Part shown: positions 7,329 to 15,385 of the stretch, one piece after another
Numbering within the stretch: position 1 is the first letter of the stretch
Layout: every line of letters begins with the position of its first letter
Source: CAZJHD01 sp964545855
Lineage (GTDB): Bacteria; Planctomycetota; UBA1135; JACQFD01
DNA length: 30,590 nt
Direction of reading: 5' to 3'
Assembly (NCBI GenBank): GCA_964545855.1
Contig: CAZJHD010000050.1
Location: forward strand, 1-30,590
Notes under the pieces: model-generated
Seen by the model: the letters and a program-made list of their open reading frames with translations, nothing else
Databases searched by the model: none
Told to the model about the DNA's origin: nothing
Program-made: the position numbers and the translations under genes

Positions 7329-9496
7329 CCGCCCTGCTTCGCGGGCGGCGCGGTCGGCGGAGACGACGGCGGGCGGCCCCAGGTCGGCTCCGGCAGCTCG
7401 ACGTTCGCGTCCTCGAGCGCCGCGCGGAGCTTCGCGAGGAGGTCCGCCTTCTCCTCCCGCTCCAGCGTTCCGCGGAGCGCCATCAGCGTGATCTGCGGCG
7501 TGCGCCCCAGACCGTCCTCGCTCTCCACCGCCTCGGGCCGGCGCTCGACGCACGCGACGAGGTCGCCGACGGCCGACTCGAGGTCGCCCTTCTCGAGCGC
7601 GATGCGGCCGCGCCCCGCCAGCGCGAGCGCGACGTAGTGGCTCGCCGTGTCGCGGTACCACGGATTCACCTCGACGCTCGTCTCGAAGAGATCGATCGCG
7701 CGCCCGTAGGCCGCGGCCGCCTCGTCGTCGCGGAGACCGCGCTTGTGGAACTCGGCGACGACGAGCGTCGCGTAGCCGGCGAACCACCGGAGCCCCGCGC
7801 TGTCGGGCGTCTCGGCGACGAGCGCCGCGTAGGCGGGCTCGAGCCCCTCGAGACCCTTCTCCGCGAGCACGCGCGCGCGGTAGCGGTCGTGGATCCCCGA
7901 CGACTCGGGGAAGCGCGCCATCGCCTGCTTCAGCGCCGCGGCGGCGACGTCGGGCGCGCCCACCTGGTTCAGGAGGTCGACGTGGGCCACCGCCTGCTCC
8001 GGCATCGGCACGGGATGGATCGCGAGCACGCGGTAGGCCGCGTGCGCGTCCGTGAGCCACTCCGGCGGCCACGGCTTCGTCTCCTCGTTCGCCTTCCCGA
8101 TGTCGCGGACGTACGACCCCGCGAAGATCGCGAGCGCGAAGGCCGTGTCGGCGCTCGACGCGTCGTCGAGGAGCTTCGGCGCCGCCTCGCGAGCGAATCC
8201 GTAGGCGTCTTCGTAGGCGCCCGCGAGCCAGGCGGCCTTGCACTGGATCGCGCGCGCCGCGGCCTTCGGACCTCCGAGCTGCACCGCCTCCTCGGCGGCG
8301 CTCCGCGCGTCGGCGAGGAGGAAGCTCGGGTCCTTCCGCATCCCCATCCGCAGCTCCGCGAGGCGCAGCGTCGCGCGCGCGATGCCGAGCGGCAGCTTCC
8401 CGTCCTTCGGGCTCGCCTTCCGCTTCGCCAGGAGGTCGTCGATGCGGCGCTCCAGCGCGTCGGCGTCCGCGTCGGCCGGATCCGGCGTCGCCTCCTTGCG
8501 GCAGGCGCTCACCCAGGCCTTCACGTCGATCGCCTTCGACTCCGTGCCGAGTGCGCGGTAGACGATGGCGGCGATCCGCGCGCGCGCGCTCCCCTTGGAG
8601 AGGCGCTCCAGCGCGCCGAGCAGCGTGTTCCGTTCCGTCGCGTCCTCCGTGCCGCGGATCGCGTCGGCCACGAGCGGGACCGCGTTCGCCGACGCCGTCT
8701 CCGCGAGCGCCTTGCGCGCGAGCGCGCGCAGGGCCGCGTCGGGATCGGCGAGGCCGAGACGCAGGAGCTCGTGGGGCTCCGCGTCGGCGTGCTTGCGCGC
8801 CGCCTCCAGCAGCGCCCGGCGCGCAGAGGCGTCGCCGGCGACGTAGGCCGCCTCGACGGCGGCGCGGTCCGCCGCCACGCGGCTCGCGAGGAGCTCCGAG
8901 GCCGCGCGCTCCGGCCGCGGCTGTGCGTCGCGGATCGTCGGCGCGCCGGCCGCCACGCCGCGTAGACCCTCCAGCACCGGCGAGACGTCCATGTTCAGGA
9001 AGCAGTCGAAGAGCTTCTTGCCGCCGAGGGCGATCGCCACGTGCCGCGGCGCCACGCGCTGCCCGTCGAAGTAGCGCTCGAAGGCGACCGCCTCCACGTC
9101 GAGGTGCTCCCCGCAGGTGATGCTGCCGAAGCGCGGGCAGGCGATGCGACGGCCCGCGTCGTCGTGGTCGCGTGCCGCGTGGCGGTTCGGCGAGACGATG
9201 ATCGGCACGAAGGCGTCGAAGAGCGCCGCGAACTCGGGGTCGCGGTAGAAGCGCCCGGCGTAGGCCTCGCTCGCCGACTCGCCGTCCATGTTCACGCAGA
9301 CGAGGAGCGGCTTCCCAAGCGCCTTCGAGAGCGCCTCCGCGTCCTCCACCGAGCGCTGCCACGCGATGCGGAGCGGACGGTTCCATTCGGCTGCCGAGGG
9401 CGGCGACCAGGATCCGCCGCGTCCTCCCTGCGCGAGGAGCGCGTCGGGCGCGGCGAGGAGCAGCAGCGAGGCGAGTGCAGCGGCGGGTCGATCCAT
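7325..9496 (-). CDS. Exported thioredoxin-fold protein with HEAT-like and TPR-like repeats
   Basis: This 723-residue protein has a signal peptide (about residues 1-23, ending LLAQ). A thioredoxin-like domain follows at about 45-165 (KPLLVCVNMD, then an Asp-Pro-Glu-Phe turn). It lacks the CxxC redox motif, so it is unlikely to be a classical thiol oxidoreductase. Cysteines are present at 67, 120, 128 and 165. Residues about 215-300 look like short HEAT-type helical repeats and about 400-700 like degenerate TPR helices, a scaffold for protein contacts. This architecture is common among planctomycete exported proteins of unknown role. It is the first gene of a three-gene set with the ABC exporter and the NnrS-like membrane protein, joined by ATGA overlaps. 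No clear Shine-Dalgarno sequence precedes its ATG. Confidence 0.68.
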   Translation of the reverse strand: MDRPAAALASLLLLAAPDALLAQGGRGGSWSPPSAAEWNRPLRIAWQRSVEDAEALSKALGKPLLVCVNMDGESASEAYAGRFYRDPEFAALFDAFVPIIVSPNRHAARDHDDAGRRIACPRFGSITCGEHLDVEAVAFERYFDGQRVAPRHVAIALGGKKLFDCFLNMDVSPVLEGLRGVAAGAPTIRDAQPRPERAASELLASRVAADRAAVEAAYVAGDASARRALLEAARKHADAEPHELLRLGLADPDAALRALARKALAETASANAVPLVADAIRGTEDATERNTLLGALERLSKGSARARIAAIVYRALGTESKAIDVKAWVSACRKEATPDPADADADALERRIDDLLAKRKASPKDGKLPLGIARATLRLAELRMGMRKDPSFLLADARSAAEEAVQLGGPKAAARAIQCKAAWLAGAYEDAYGFAREAAPKLLDDASSADTAFALAIFAGSYVRDIGKANEETKPWPPEWLTDAHAAYRVLAIHPVPMPEQAVAHVDLLNQVGAPDVAAAALKQAMARFPESSGIHDRYRARVLAEKGLEGLEPAYAALVAETPDSAGLRWFAGYATLVVAEFHKRGLRDDEAAAAYGRAIDLFETSVEVNPWYRDTASHYVALALAGRGRIALEKGDLESAVGDLVACVERRPEAVESEDGLGRTPQITLMALRGTLEREEKADLLAKLRAALEDANVELPEPTWGRPPSSPPTAPPAKQGG

Positions 9497-9580
9497 GGCG
9501 TCCGGTCGGTGGAGCGTCCCAGGGGATCGTTCGCCCGCGAGCGGCGCAAGGGGTCGCGGCTTCCGCGCGTGCGCCGAGAG

Positions 9581-12121
9581 CTACGGCTGGACGACGAGCT
9601 CGAGTCCGCGGGAGATGCTGAGGCCGAAGATCGAAGGCGTGCAGGTGCCGCTCGGCCAGGCCCAGAGCGCCTGGACGAAATAGTGCCTGCCCGCAAGAAG
9701 CGGATTCGCGGGGATCGGAGCGGGCGCCCAGGCGTTCCCCCAGGAGTCGCTCAGGAAGTCGAGCGCGAGCACCTCGCTCGCCCCGAAGAGGTCGACCCAG
9801 AGCGGCACGCCGATGCCGAAGGGGTCGCCGCCGGTCGCCGAGGCGACGTCGCTCACGAGCGCGAGGCCGAGGGAGGCGGGCGGCGCGTTCGAGCAGAGGA
9901 GGCGGAACGACGGCGTGCCGACGGCCGGCGGCTCGTTCGCGCCGAGCCAGTGGGAGCCGGAGCAGCCCGGGACGCCGGTCCCGTAGGAGGAGGCGCCGAA
10001 GACCTGCTCGGGGAGGTCGAGCTTCGAGACGAAGATCCCCCGCGTCCCGGCGCTCGGGGCGAAGATCCAGCTCGGTTGGAACGAGCCGGGGGTCGTCGGG
10101 AAGTTGGGCGAGAAGGTGCCGCCCGTCACGTAGGCGCTCCCCGACGCATCGAGCGCGACGGAGCGGACCTCGTCGTTCCCCTTCGCCGAGCCCGTGAGCC
10201 CCGTGCCGTCGCCTCCGAGGTAGGTCCCGTAAAGGAGCCCGCTGCCCGTGGGATCGAGCTTCTGCAGGAACCCGTCGGTCTGGCCCCCGGCGAAGGTCGT
10301 CGAGACGGCGGCAGCCGTCGTCGGGAGCTGCAGTGAGCCCGTCATTCCTCCGACGACGACCGTGCCATCGACGTTGACGGCAACACCTCGTGCGCTCTCG
10401 AGGTGGGCGTTTCCATCGAGGAACGTCGCGAAAACGAGGGCGCCCGAGGGATCGAACTTCACGAGCGTTCCCTCGAAGGTCTCCGAGTTCGCGAAGTTCG
10501 CCTGCGACGTGGTCCGAAATGCATTCGGTGTCGTCGGGAAGTCGTAGCTGGCGGAGCCTCCGGCGACGTAGACGAAGCCGGCTGGGTCGATCGTGACGGC
10601 GAACTGCGTCTCGCTCCCGAACGCGCCACCTGCAGAGCTGCCTCCGAGATAGGTCGAGAAGACGAGGCTCGATCCCGTGGAGTCGAGCTTCGAGACGAAA
10701 CCATCCGTGATGCCTTCGAAGGTCGTGTCGAATGCACCGGGCGTCGTCGGGAAGTCCGAGGAGAAGGTGAAGCCGACGGCGACGGCCTGTCCGAGGGGAT
10801 CGACCGCGAGCCCGTAGCCGACGTCGCCGTCCGTTCCTCCGAGGTACGTCGAGTAGCGGAGCGAGCCGCCGTTCGGGGAGAGCTTCGTCACGAACGCGAT
10901 GTCCGCCGAGCTGGGGGCAATGGGCGCGAAGGATCCGGGCGTCGTGGGCCAGGTGTCGCCGTTGGTGATTCCGGTGACGTAGGTGGCGCCTGCCGCGTCG
11001 ACGTCGAGCCCCTGGATCCGGTCGATGGAGATGCCTCCGAGGATGGTCGCGAGCAGGAGGGAGGAGCCGCTGGCATCGAGGCGCGCCACCCACCCGTCGC
11101 CGTTGCCGTGGTAGGTCGAGTCGAAGGCACCCGGCGTCGCCGGGAAGCTCGAGAACTGCCCGACGTTTCCCGCGATCGTCACCCTTCCCAGCGCGTCGAG
11201 GAGCCCCGCGAAGACCTGGTCATTGCCGACGGCGCCGAAGTACGTCGCGTACACGAGTGCGCTCCCGTCGGGCGTGAGCTTCGCGACGATGGCTTCCGAT
11301 CCGTCGACCGTCTCGTCATAGGCGCCCGGCGTCGCCGCGATCGGCAATGCGCCTCCCGCTCCCATGAACGTGGCGGAGCCGGAGGCATCGACTCCGATGG
11401 CGGCCGCCTCGCCGAAGAGGAGGAAAGTCGAATAGGCGAGGCCAGGATCGATGCAGAGCGACTCGGCAGGATCGAGCGGCCCCAGCTCGAAGCCGAATTG
11501 CCTCGCGCCCAGCAGTCGAAAGCGCACGGCGACCGAGCGGCGCGCGCCTTCAGGAGAAATGGCCCACGCTCTCGGCCGCTCCTGGTGGAGCTCACCCGCA
11601 GGAGTCCGTGCGACGAGCGCGCCGCTTCCGTCGACCGACAGGTCGTCGACGCCATCGGCCCGCACCGTGAACGCGCTCGGATCGGCGCCCGCCTCGACGA
11701 GCAGGTCGTACTCGGGCCGGCCCTGGGCCTCTCGGACGACGAGGTCGACCCCGGGGTGCAGTTCTCGATAGACCACCGCACGGGCGGCGGGAGCCTGGGG
11801 TCTCCAGGCCGACGCGTCCCCGCCAAGGAGGAAGTGGAATCGCGTCTGCGACGGATCGAGCGGCTCGACGCGCGTTTCACACGATGCCCCCTCGAAGATC
11901 AAATGCACCGAGGCCGCTGGGCCCTCGGCGCCCGCGAGCACGAGGCCGATCCCGTCCCGCCGCAGGACGGCGCCGGAGCCCGGCACGCCGTAGACGACGG
12001 GCTCGGGCCACTGGCCCGCGTTCTCGACGAAGAGGGGCGCCGGAGGCTGCGCGCCGAAGGGCTCCGCTCCTGCGCCGATCGGTTCTTGGAGCGACAAGCC
12101 GGCGATGAGGAGAGCCCACAT
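9581..12121 (-). CDS. Secreted SBBP-repeat seven-bladed propeller protein with recurrent C-terminal domain
   Basis: This 846-residue protein starts at ATG 12121, chosen because a signal peptide (MWALLIAGLSLQ) begins there, GAGGTG lies at 12128-12133, and the upstream gene stops 10 bp before. An earlier ATG at 12181 would overlap that gene by 50 bp. Residues about 28-225 resemble the domain that precedes SBBP repeats (FVENAGQWP). About 227-700 hold seven related repeats with cores such as FPTTPGAFDTT, DGFVSKLD and STYLGG, one per propeller blade. Residues 708-846 form a separate domain, with YGTGVPGCSG at its start and CTPSIFGLS near its end, which I recall as a recurrent C-terminal module in planctomycete secreted proteins. 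It could be a sorting or attachment signal. No enzymatic motif is visible. Confidence 0.82.
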   Translation of the reverse strand: MWALLIAGLSLQEPIGAGAEPFGAQPPAPLFVENAGQWPEPVVYGVPGSGAVLRRDGIGLVLAGAEGPAASVHLIFEGASCETRVEPLDPSQTRFHFLLGGDASAWRPQAPAARAVVYRELHPGVDLVVREAQGRPEYDLLVEAGADPSAFTVRADGVDDLSVDGSGALVARTPAGELHQERPRAWAISPEGARRSVAVRFRLLGARQFGFELGPLDPAESLCIDPGLAYSTFLLFGEAAAIGVDASGSATFMGAGGALPIAATPGAYDETVDGSEAIVAKLTPDGSALVYATYFGAVGNDQVFAGLLDALGRVTIAGNVGQFSSFPATPGAFDSTYHGNGDGWVARLDASGSSLLLATILGGISIDRIQGLDVDAAGATYVTGITNGDTWPTTPGSFAPIAPSSADIAFVTKLSPNGGSLRYSTYLGGTDGDVGYGLAVDPLGQAVAVGFTFSSDFPTTPGAFDTTFEGITDGFVSKLDSTGSSLVFSTYLGGSSAGGAFGSETQFAVTIDPAGFVYVAGGSASYDFPTTPNAFRTTSQANFANSETFEGTLVKFDPSGALVFATFLDGNAHLESARGVAVNVDGTVVVGGMTGSLQLPTTAAAVSTTFAGGQTDGFLQKLDPTGSGLLYGTYLGGDGTGLTGSAKGNDEVRSVALDASGSAYVTGGTFSPNFPTTPGSFQPSWIFAPSAGTRGIFVSKLDLPEQVFGASSYGTGVPGCSGSHWLGANEPPAVGTPSFRLLCSNAPPASLGLALVSDVASATGGDPFGIGVPLWVDLFGASEVLALDFLSDSWGNAWAPAPIPANPLLAGRHYFVQALWAWPSGTCTPSIFGLSISRGLELVVQP

Positions 12122-12131
12122 GGCGAGCACC

Positions 12132-13862
12132 TCACTTCGCCCGGACGACCAGCGCGGCGCCGCCCTCGGTGTACTGGACATTGCTCGACCAAGCCGTGCG
12201 GCCCGAGGCCGTGATGACGAGGTCGCGCTTCTGGGTCGTACTCGGGTCGGAGAAGTTGCCGATCACGAACCAGCGGCCGAAGAACTCCATCATCTCGTGG
12301 GAGCTCGTGCCGCTTCCTGGCCCGCCGTCGCTCGAGAAGTCGAAGAGATCGGACTGGATGTGGGCGTCAGGAGAAAGGGCGTGCGGTGTGAAGGCGGGCG
12401 CCAGGTCGATGGTCGTCGCGAAGTTGACGAGGACCCGCCCCGAGCGGCGGACTCCGTTCACCGTCTGGTCGGGCTCGCCGAATAACGCGGCGTCGACGTA
12501 AGGGTCTTGCACGCTCAGCCTCCACCTTCCCGTCCCCGCCCACTTCCCGTAACGCGCCCCCTGCTTCGGATCGTCCGAGTAGAGCCACCGCGAGGGACGG
12601 CGCGCCGAGTCCGATTCGAGGGCGAGGCTCCCAGCGGTCGAGGAGACGTTGCGGTAGCAATAGAGAGCTCCCGCCTTGGGCACTGGCGGCGTTGCCGGGA
12701 AGTCGGTGTTCTCGCCATGCACCACGAGGTCGAGCTTCCCGTCGGCGTCGTAGTCGAGGACGAACAAATAGAAGCCGTAGAACTCCTCTTCTTGCGGTGG
12801 ACTCGTGCCGACGTTCAGGTGAGCGGGGGGCACGAGCGTGAGCTGAGGAAGGGCCCCCGAGAACTCGACGACGGGGGCCGCCGGCTTCGGGATCTGCGCT
12901 CCCCGGTAGACGTGGACACGCCCCACTCGCGTCGAACCACCGTAGGTGCCACCGCCGGGGCAGGGGACGACCTGGCTCGGGTAGTTCGGCTCACCGATCA
13001 CCAGGTCGGATCGCGTTCCATCGCCATCGAGGTCACCGACCGCGAGCGCGAATCCGAAGTCGCCCGTCGGCTGATGGCACCCCTGGAGACCGAGAGCCGC
13101 GAAGACGGGATCGACCGGAGGCGGCTCGATGACCGTGATCTTCTGATCCGCGAGGGAGAGGTCGAGCCCGAAGCCGTGGTTCGAGCTGCCCCAGTAGACG
13201 TAGACGCGTCCCCGGTGGCCGTTCGCACCATGGGCCGAGACGATCAGCTCCTTCATTCCATCGCCGTCGAGGTCTCCGAGCGCGATCGCGTGGCCGAGAA
13301 GCTGGTGCGGCATCGGCGCCGGCGGATTGCTCCCAGGCTCGCTCGGCGGCAGCAGACCCGACGGGCCGAACACCGAGGTTCCCGGTGTCGCGTTGTCTCG
13401 GATCTTCCAGGCGTCCACTGCGCCGATGTTCTGCCGCGTCACGTCGATGTCCCGGAGCGGCGCGCCCGCGAAGACGAGATTGAAGTCGTCCGTCGGCCGG
13501 AGCCGCCCGACCGCGATCCCGCGCGCACCGAGATCCTGTCCCGCATCTGCCTTGCCGGGGAGGAGACGGACTCCCTGCGTCGAGAGCGGAGGGGTGCCGC
13601 CCGTTGCCTGGTAGACGTAGAGCGCGCCGATGTCTGGAAGGGCGAAGGGAGTGCAGTCGGAGGGGTCGTCCTTCGCGGAGAGCACGACGTCGTCGAGAGC
13701 GTTGGGGTCGTTCGGGGAGCCGAAGAGGGGGCCCGCGGCCGTCGTGAAACCGAAGTGGGCGAATCCTGCCGGGCAGGGAGTCGTGCCGTCCTGCGCGATG
13801 AGCTGGTCGATCTTGAGAACGCTCGAGCTCGAAGGGCCCTGTGCACGAGCGACTCCTCCCAC
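12132..13862 (-). CDS. Secreted FG-GAP repeat (integrin-alpha-like) protein; 5' end out of frame with its likely start
   Basis: The open frame encodes about 576 residues from GTG 13862. Three calcium-binding FG-GAP cores are visible: DLDGDG (197-202 and 277-282) and DYDADG (370-375), each followed by a hydrophobic strand such as KELIVSAHG. GTG 13862 is unlikely to be the true start. The 25 in-frame codons before it encode a good signal peptide (LLRAPLVATALATAALIAVG, then an ARAQ cleavage site) but contain no ATG, GTG or TTG. A strong start, GGAGGT then ATG at 14000-14002, lies beyond a (CT)n tract in another frame. Loss of one CT, or one 11-bp repeat, would join them. So this is either a phase-variable gene now off or a length error in the assembly. 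It is paralogous to 25721-27487 and is followed by a propeller gene 10 bp downstream. Confidence 0.78.
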   Translation of the reverse strand: MGGVARAQGPSSSSVLKIDQLIAQDGTTPCPAGFAHFGFTTAAGPLFGSPNDPNALDDVVLSAKDDPSDCTPFALPDIGALYVYQATGGTPPLSTQGVRLLPGKADAGQDLGARGIAVGRLRPTDDFNLVFAGAPLRDIDVTRQNIGAVDAWKIRDNATPGTSVFGPSGLLPPSEPGSNPPAPMPHQLLGHAIALGDLDGDGMKELIVSAHGANGHRGRVYVYWGSSNHGFGLDLSLADQKITVIEPPPVDPVFAALGLQGCHQPTGDFGFALAVGDLDGDGTRSDLVIGEPNYPSQVVPCPGGGTYGGSTRVGRVHVYRGAQIPKPAAPVVEFSGALPQLTLVPPAHLNVGTSPPQEEEFYGFYLFVLDYDADGKLDLVVHGENTDFPATPPVPKAGALYCYRNVSSTAGSLALESDSARRPSRWLYSDDPKQGARYGKWAGTGRWRLSVQDPYVDAALFGEPDQTVNGVRRSGRVLVNFATTIDLAPAFTPHALSPDAHIQSDLFDFSSDGGPGSGTSSHEMMEFFGRWFVIGNFSDPSTTQKRDLVITASGRTAWSSNVQYTEGGAALVVRAK

Positions 13863-13939
13863 AGCGATCAGTGCAGCCGTCGCGAGAGCGGTCGCGACGA
13901 GCGGCGCACGGAGGAGCGATTCTCGGGAGCTACGTCCTT

Positions 13940-13985
13940 CTCTCTCTCTCTCTGCTCTCTCTCTGCTCTCTCTCTGCTCTCTCTC
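13940..13985. repeat. Interrupted (CT)n microsatellite with 11-bp periodicity
   Basis: The tract reads (CT)7 G (CT)5 G (CT)5 G (CT)4 C on the plus strand, so the G interruptions recur every 11 bp (13954, 13965, 13976). It lies between the ATG at 14002 and the signal-peptide codons of the FG-GAP gene. The distance from 14002 to the in-frame codon at 13862 is 140 nt, two more than a multiple of three. Loss of one CT or one 11-mer would therefore restore frame. Confidence 0.9.
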
Positions 13986-13999
13986 GGAATTCCGACGCC

Positions 14000-14013
14000 C
14001 ATCGCAGACCTCC
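14000..14013 (-). promoter_or_regulatory. Strong ribosome site and ATG for the FG-GAP gene
   Basis: On the minus strand GGAGGT (14008-14013) is followed by five bases and ATG (14000-14002). This is the best Shine-Dalgarno and start combination I saw in the window. Read as given, the frame enters the (CT)n tract and stops after 44 codons (TGA at 13868-13870). One CT fewer would lead it into the signal peptide and FG-GAP protein. Confidence 0.6.
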
Positions 14014-14050
14014 GGCGGCGCGGTGGCCGCCCAGCTTCGCAGGTCGTGAG

Positions 14051-14079
14051 ATTGGACTCCCGGCCCCCGATTCGGTCAA
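14051..14079 (-). promoter_or_regulatory. Candidate sigma-70-type promoter for the FG-GAP/SBBP pair
   Basis: The minus strand has TTGACC (14074-14079), a 17-bp spacer, and TCCAAT (14051-14056), matching the consensus at five and four of six positions. Transcription would start near 14044, giving a leader of about 40 nt before ATG 14002. It overlaps a hairpin, so one of the two readings may be chance. Confidence 0.4.
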
Positions 14080-14086
14080 CGGGGGC
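14063..14086 (-). terminator. Hairpin downstream of rtcB, possible terminator
   Basis: GCCCCCG (14063-14069) and CGGGGGC (14080-14086) form a perfect 7-bp GC stem with a 10-nt loop, 35 bp after the rtcB stop codon. No T-run follows on the minus strand, so intrinsic termination would be weak. It overlaps the candidate promoter for the next gene. Confidence 0.4.
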
Positions 14087-14120
14087 TGGCGACCTCTCGC
14101 GACGACTCGGCGGCCGCGAC

Positions 14121-15320
14121 TCACCCCTTCACCGACGCCAGCGGCACGAGCCGGTGCCGCACGCGCAAGAGGTCGCTCTGCGCCGCGATCACGGCGTCGA
14201 TGTCCTTGTAGGCGGACGGCGCCTCGTCGAGGCCCGACGCGTCGTCGAGGCCATGCACGACGCCGCGCAGGCGCGCGCGCTCGGCCTCGAGGTCGAGGGT
14301 GTTCCGCGCCTGGGTGCGCCCCAGCACGCGGCCCGCGCCGTGGGAGCACGACCGCAGCGACTCCGCGTTCCCCGCCCCCTCGACGACGTAGGACGCGGTC
14401 CCCATGGACCCGGGCACGATTCCGGCGACGCCCTCGGCGGCGAGCGTCGCGCCCTTGCGATGCACCCAGAGCGAGCGGCCGCCGTGCTCCTCGAGCGCGG
14501 CGTAGTTGTGGTGGATGTTCACGACCTCGCCGGCTTGCCCGATGCCGAGCTCGCTCCCGAGCACGTCGAGCACGTCCTGGACCATCGTCTCGCGGTTCAC
14601 GCGCGCGTACTCGAGGGCGAGCTCCATCTTCTCCAGGTAGTCGCGCCCCTCGGGTGAATCGACCGGGAGCCACGCGAGCTCCGCCGGCGTGCGCGCGCGC
14701 TCGCGCTCGTTCTTCTCGCGCGCGAGCGCGTGGTACCAGCGAACGACCTGCTGCCCCATGTTGCGCGACCCCGAGTGGAGCATGACCCAGAGGCGCCCCG
14801 CCTCGTCGCGCTGCAGCTCGAGGAAGTGATTCCCGCTGCCGAGCGTCCCCACCTGCGACGCGATGCGCTCGGCGTCGAGCACGCGCTCGCCCGCCTTGCG
14901 GCCGGCCTTCGCGCGCGCCGACGCGGCGATCCGCTCGTAGAGGCCCGACTTCGCGAACTCGTGGACGTGCCGGTCGCCGCGCTCGCGCGACTTCTTGCCG
15001 ACGGGGATCCTGCGCAGCAGCCGGCGCCGCAGATGCGCGAGGTCCGCGGGCGCGAGGTCGGCGGCCCGGAAGTCGGTGCCGAGCGCGCACATGCCGCAGC
15101 CGATGTCGCCGCCCACGCCGTAGGGAAGCACCTGCTCGCGCGTCGCGAGCACGCCGCCGATCGGCATCCCGTAGCCGACGTGCGCGTCGGCCATGAGCGC
15201 CACGTGCTCGGCGAAGGGCAGATTCGCGAGCGCCTTTGCCTGGGCGAGCGCCCCGTCGTCGACGGGATCGGCCCAGATCCAGATCGGGATGCGGACGTCT
15301 CGCTCGCGGTAGATCCACAT
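14121..15320 (-). CDS. rtcB: RtcB, RNA-splicing 3'-phosphate/5'-hydroxyl ligase
   Basis: RtcB joins RNA 2',3'-cyclic phosphate or 3'-phosphate ends to 5'-hydroxyl ends using GTP and manganese, and in bacteria it acts in RNA repair. All key motifs are present in the 399-residue reading: DAHVGYGMPIGG, GGDIGCGM (C75), LGSGNHF (H165), MLHSGSRN (H182), NIHHNYA (H271), HRKGAT, and SCSHGAGR with the guanylated histidine H327. These match the spacing of the E. coli manganese and GMP ligands. ATG 15320 was chosen because it leaves about ten residues before the first conserved strand, as in E. coli. A GTG at 15395 would overlap the divergent gene. No RtcA, RtcR or archease gene lies next to it. The gene ends the leftward block and is followed by a hairpin. 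Confidence 0.95.
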   Translation of the reverse strand: MWIYRERDVRIPIWIWADPVDDGALAQAKALANLPFAEHVALMADAHVGYGMPIGGVLATREQVLPYGVGGDIGCGMCALGTDFRAADLAPADLAHLRRRLLRRIPVGKKSRERGDRHVHEFAKSGLYERIAASARAKAGRKAGERVLDAERIASQVGTLGSGNHFLELQRDEAGRLWVMLHSGSRNMGQQVVRWYHALAREKNERERARTPAELAWLPVDSPEGRDYLEKMELALEYARVNRETMVQDVLDVLGSELGIGQAGEVVNIHHNYAALEEHGGRSLWVHRKGATLAAEGVAGIVPGSMGTASYVVEGAGNAESLRSCSHGAGRVLGRTQARNTLDLEAERARLRGVVHGLDDASGLDEAPSAYKDIDAVIAAQSDLLRVRHRLVPLASVKG

Positions 15321-15385
15321 GGGGACGCGGGACGCAGACCGTCGCTTGGTCCGCGCCGCCGCCTCCTCGATGATGCCCGCCCGCC

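Noticed and set aside
7329..11093. Upstream extension of the ABC exporter frame to over 1,800 codons
   Set aside because: The extension is low-complexity Arg-rich shadow coding through two recognised genes. The true start is the ATG that overlaps the preceding stop (7325-7328).
12122..12181. Earlier start for the SBBP protein
   Set aside because: It would overlap the upstream gene by 50 bp and bury the signal peptide. ATG 12121 has a ribosome site.
13940..13985. CT tract as a CRISPR or other spaced repeat array
   Set aside because: It is a simple dinucleotide tract with single-base interruptions and no spacers.
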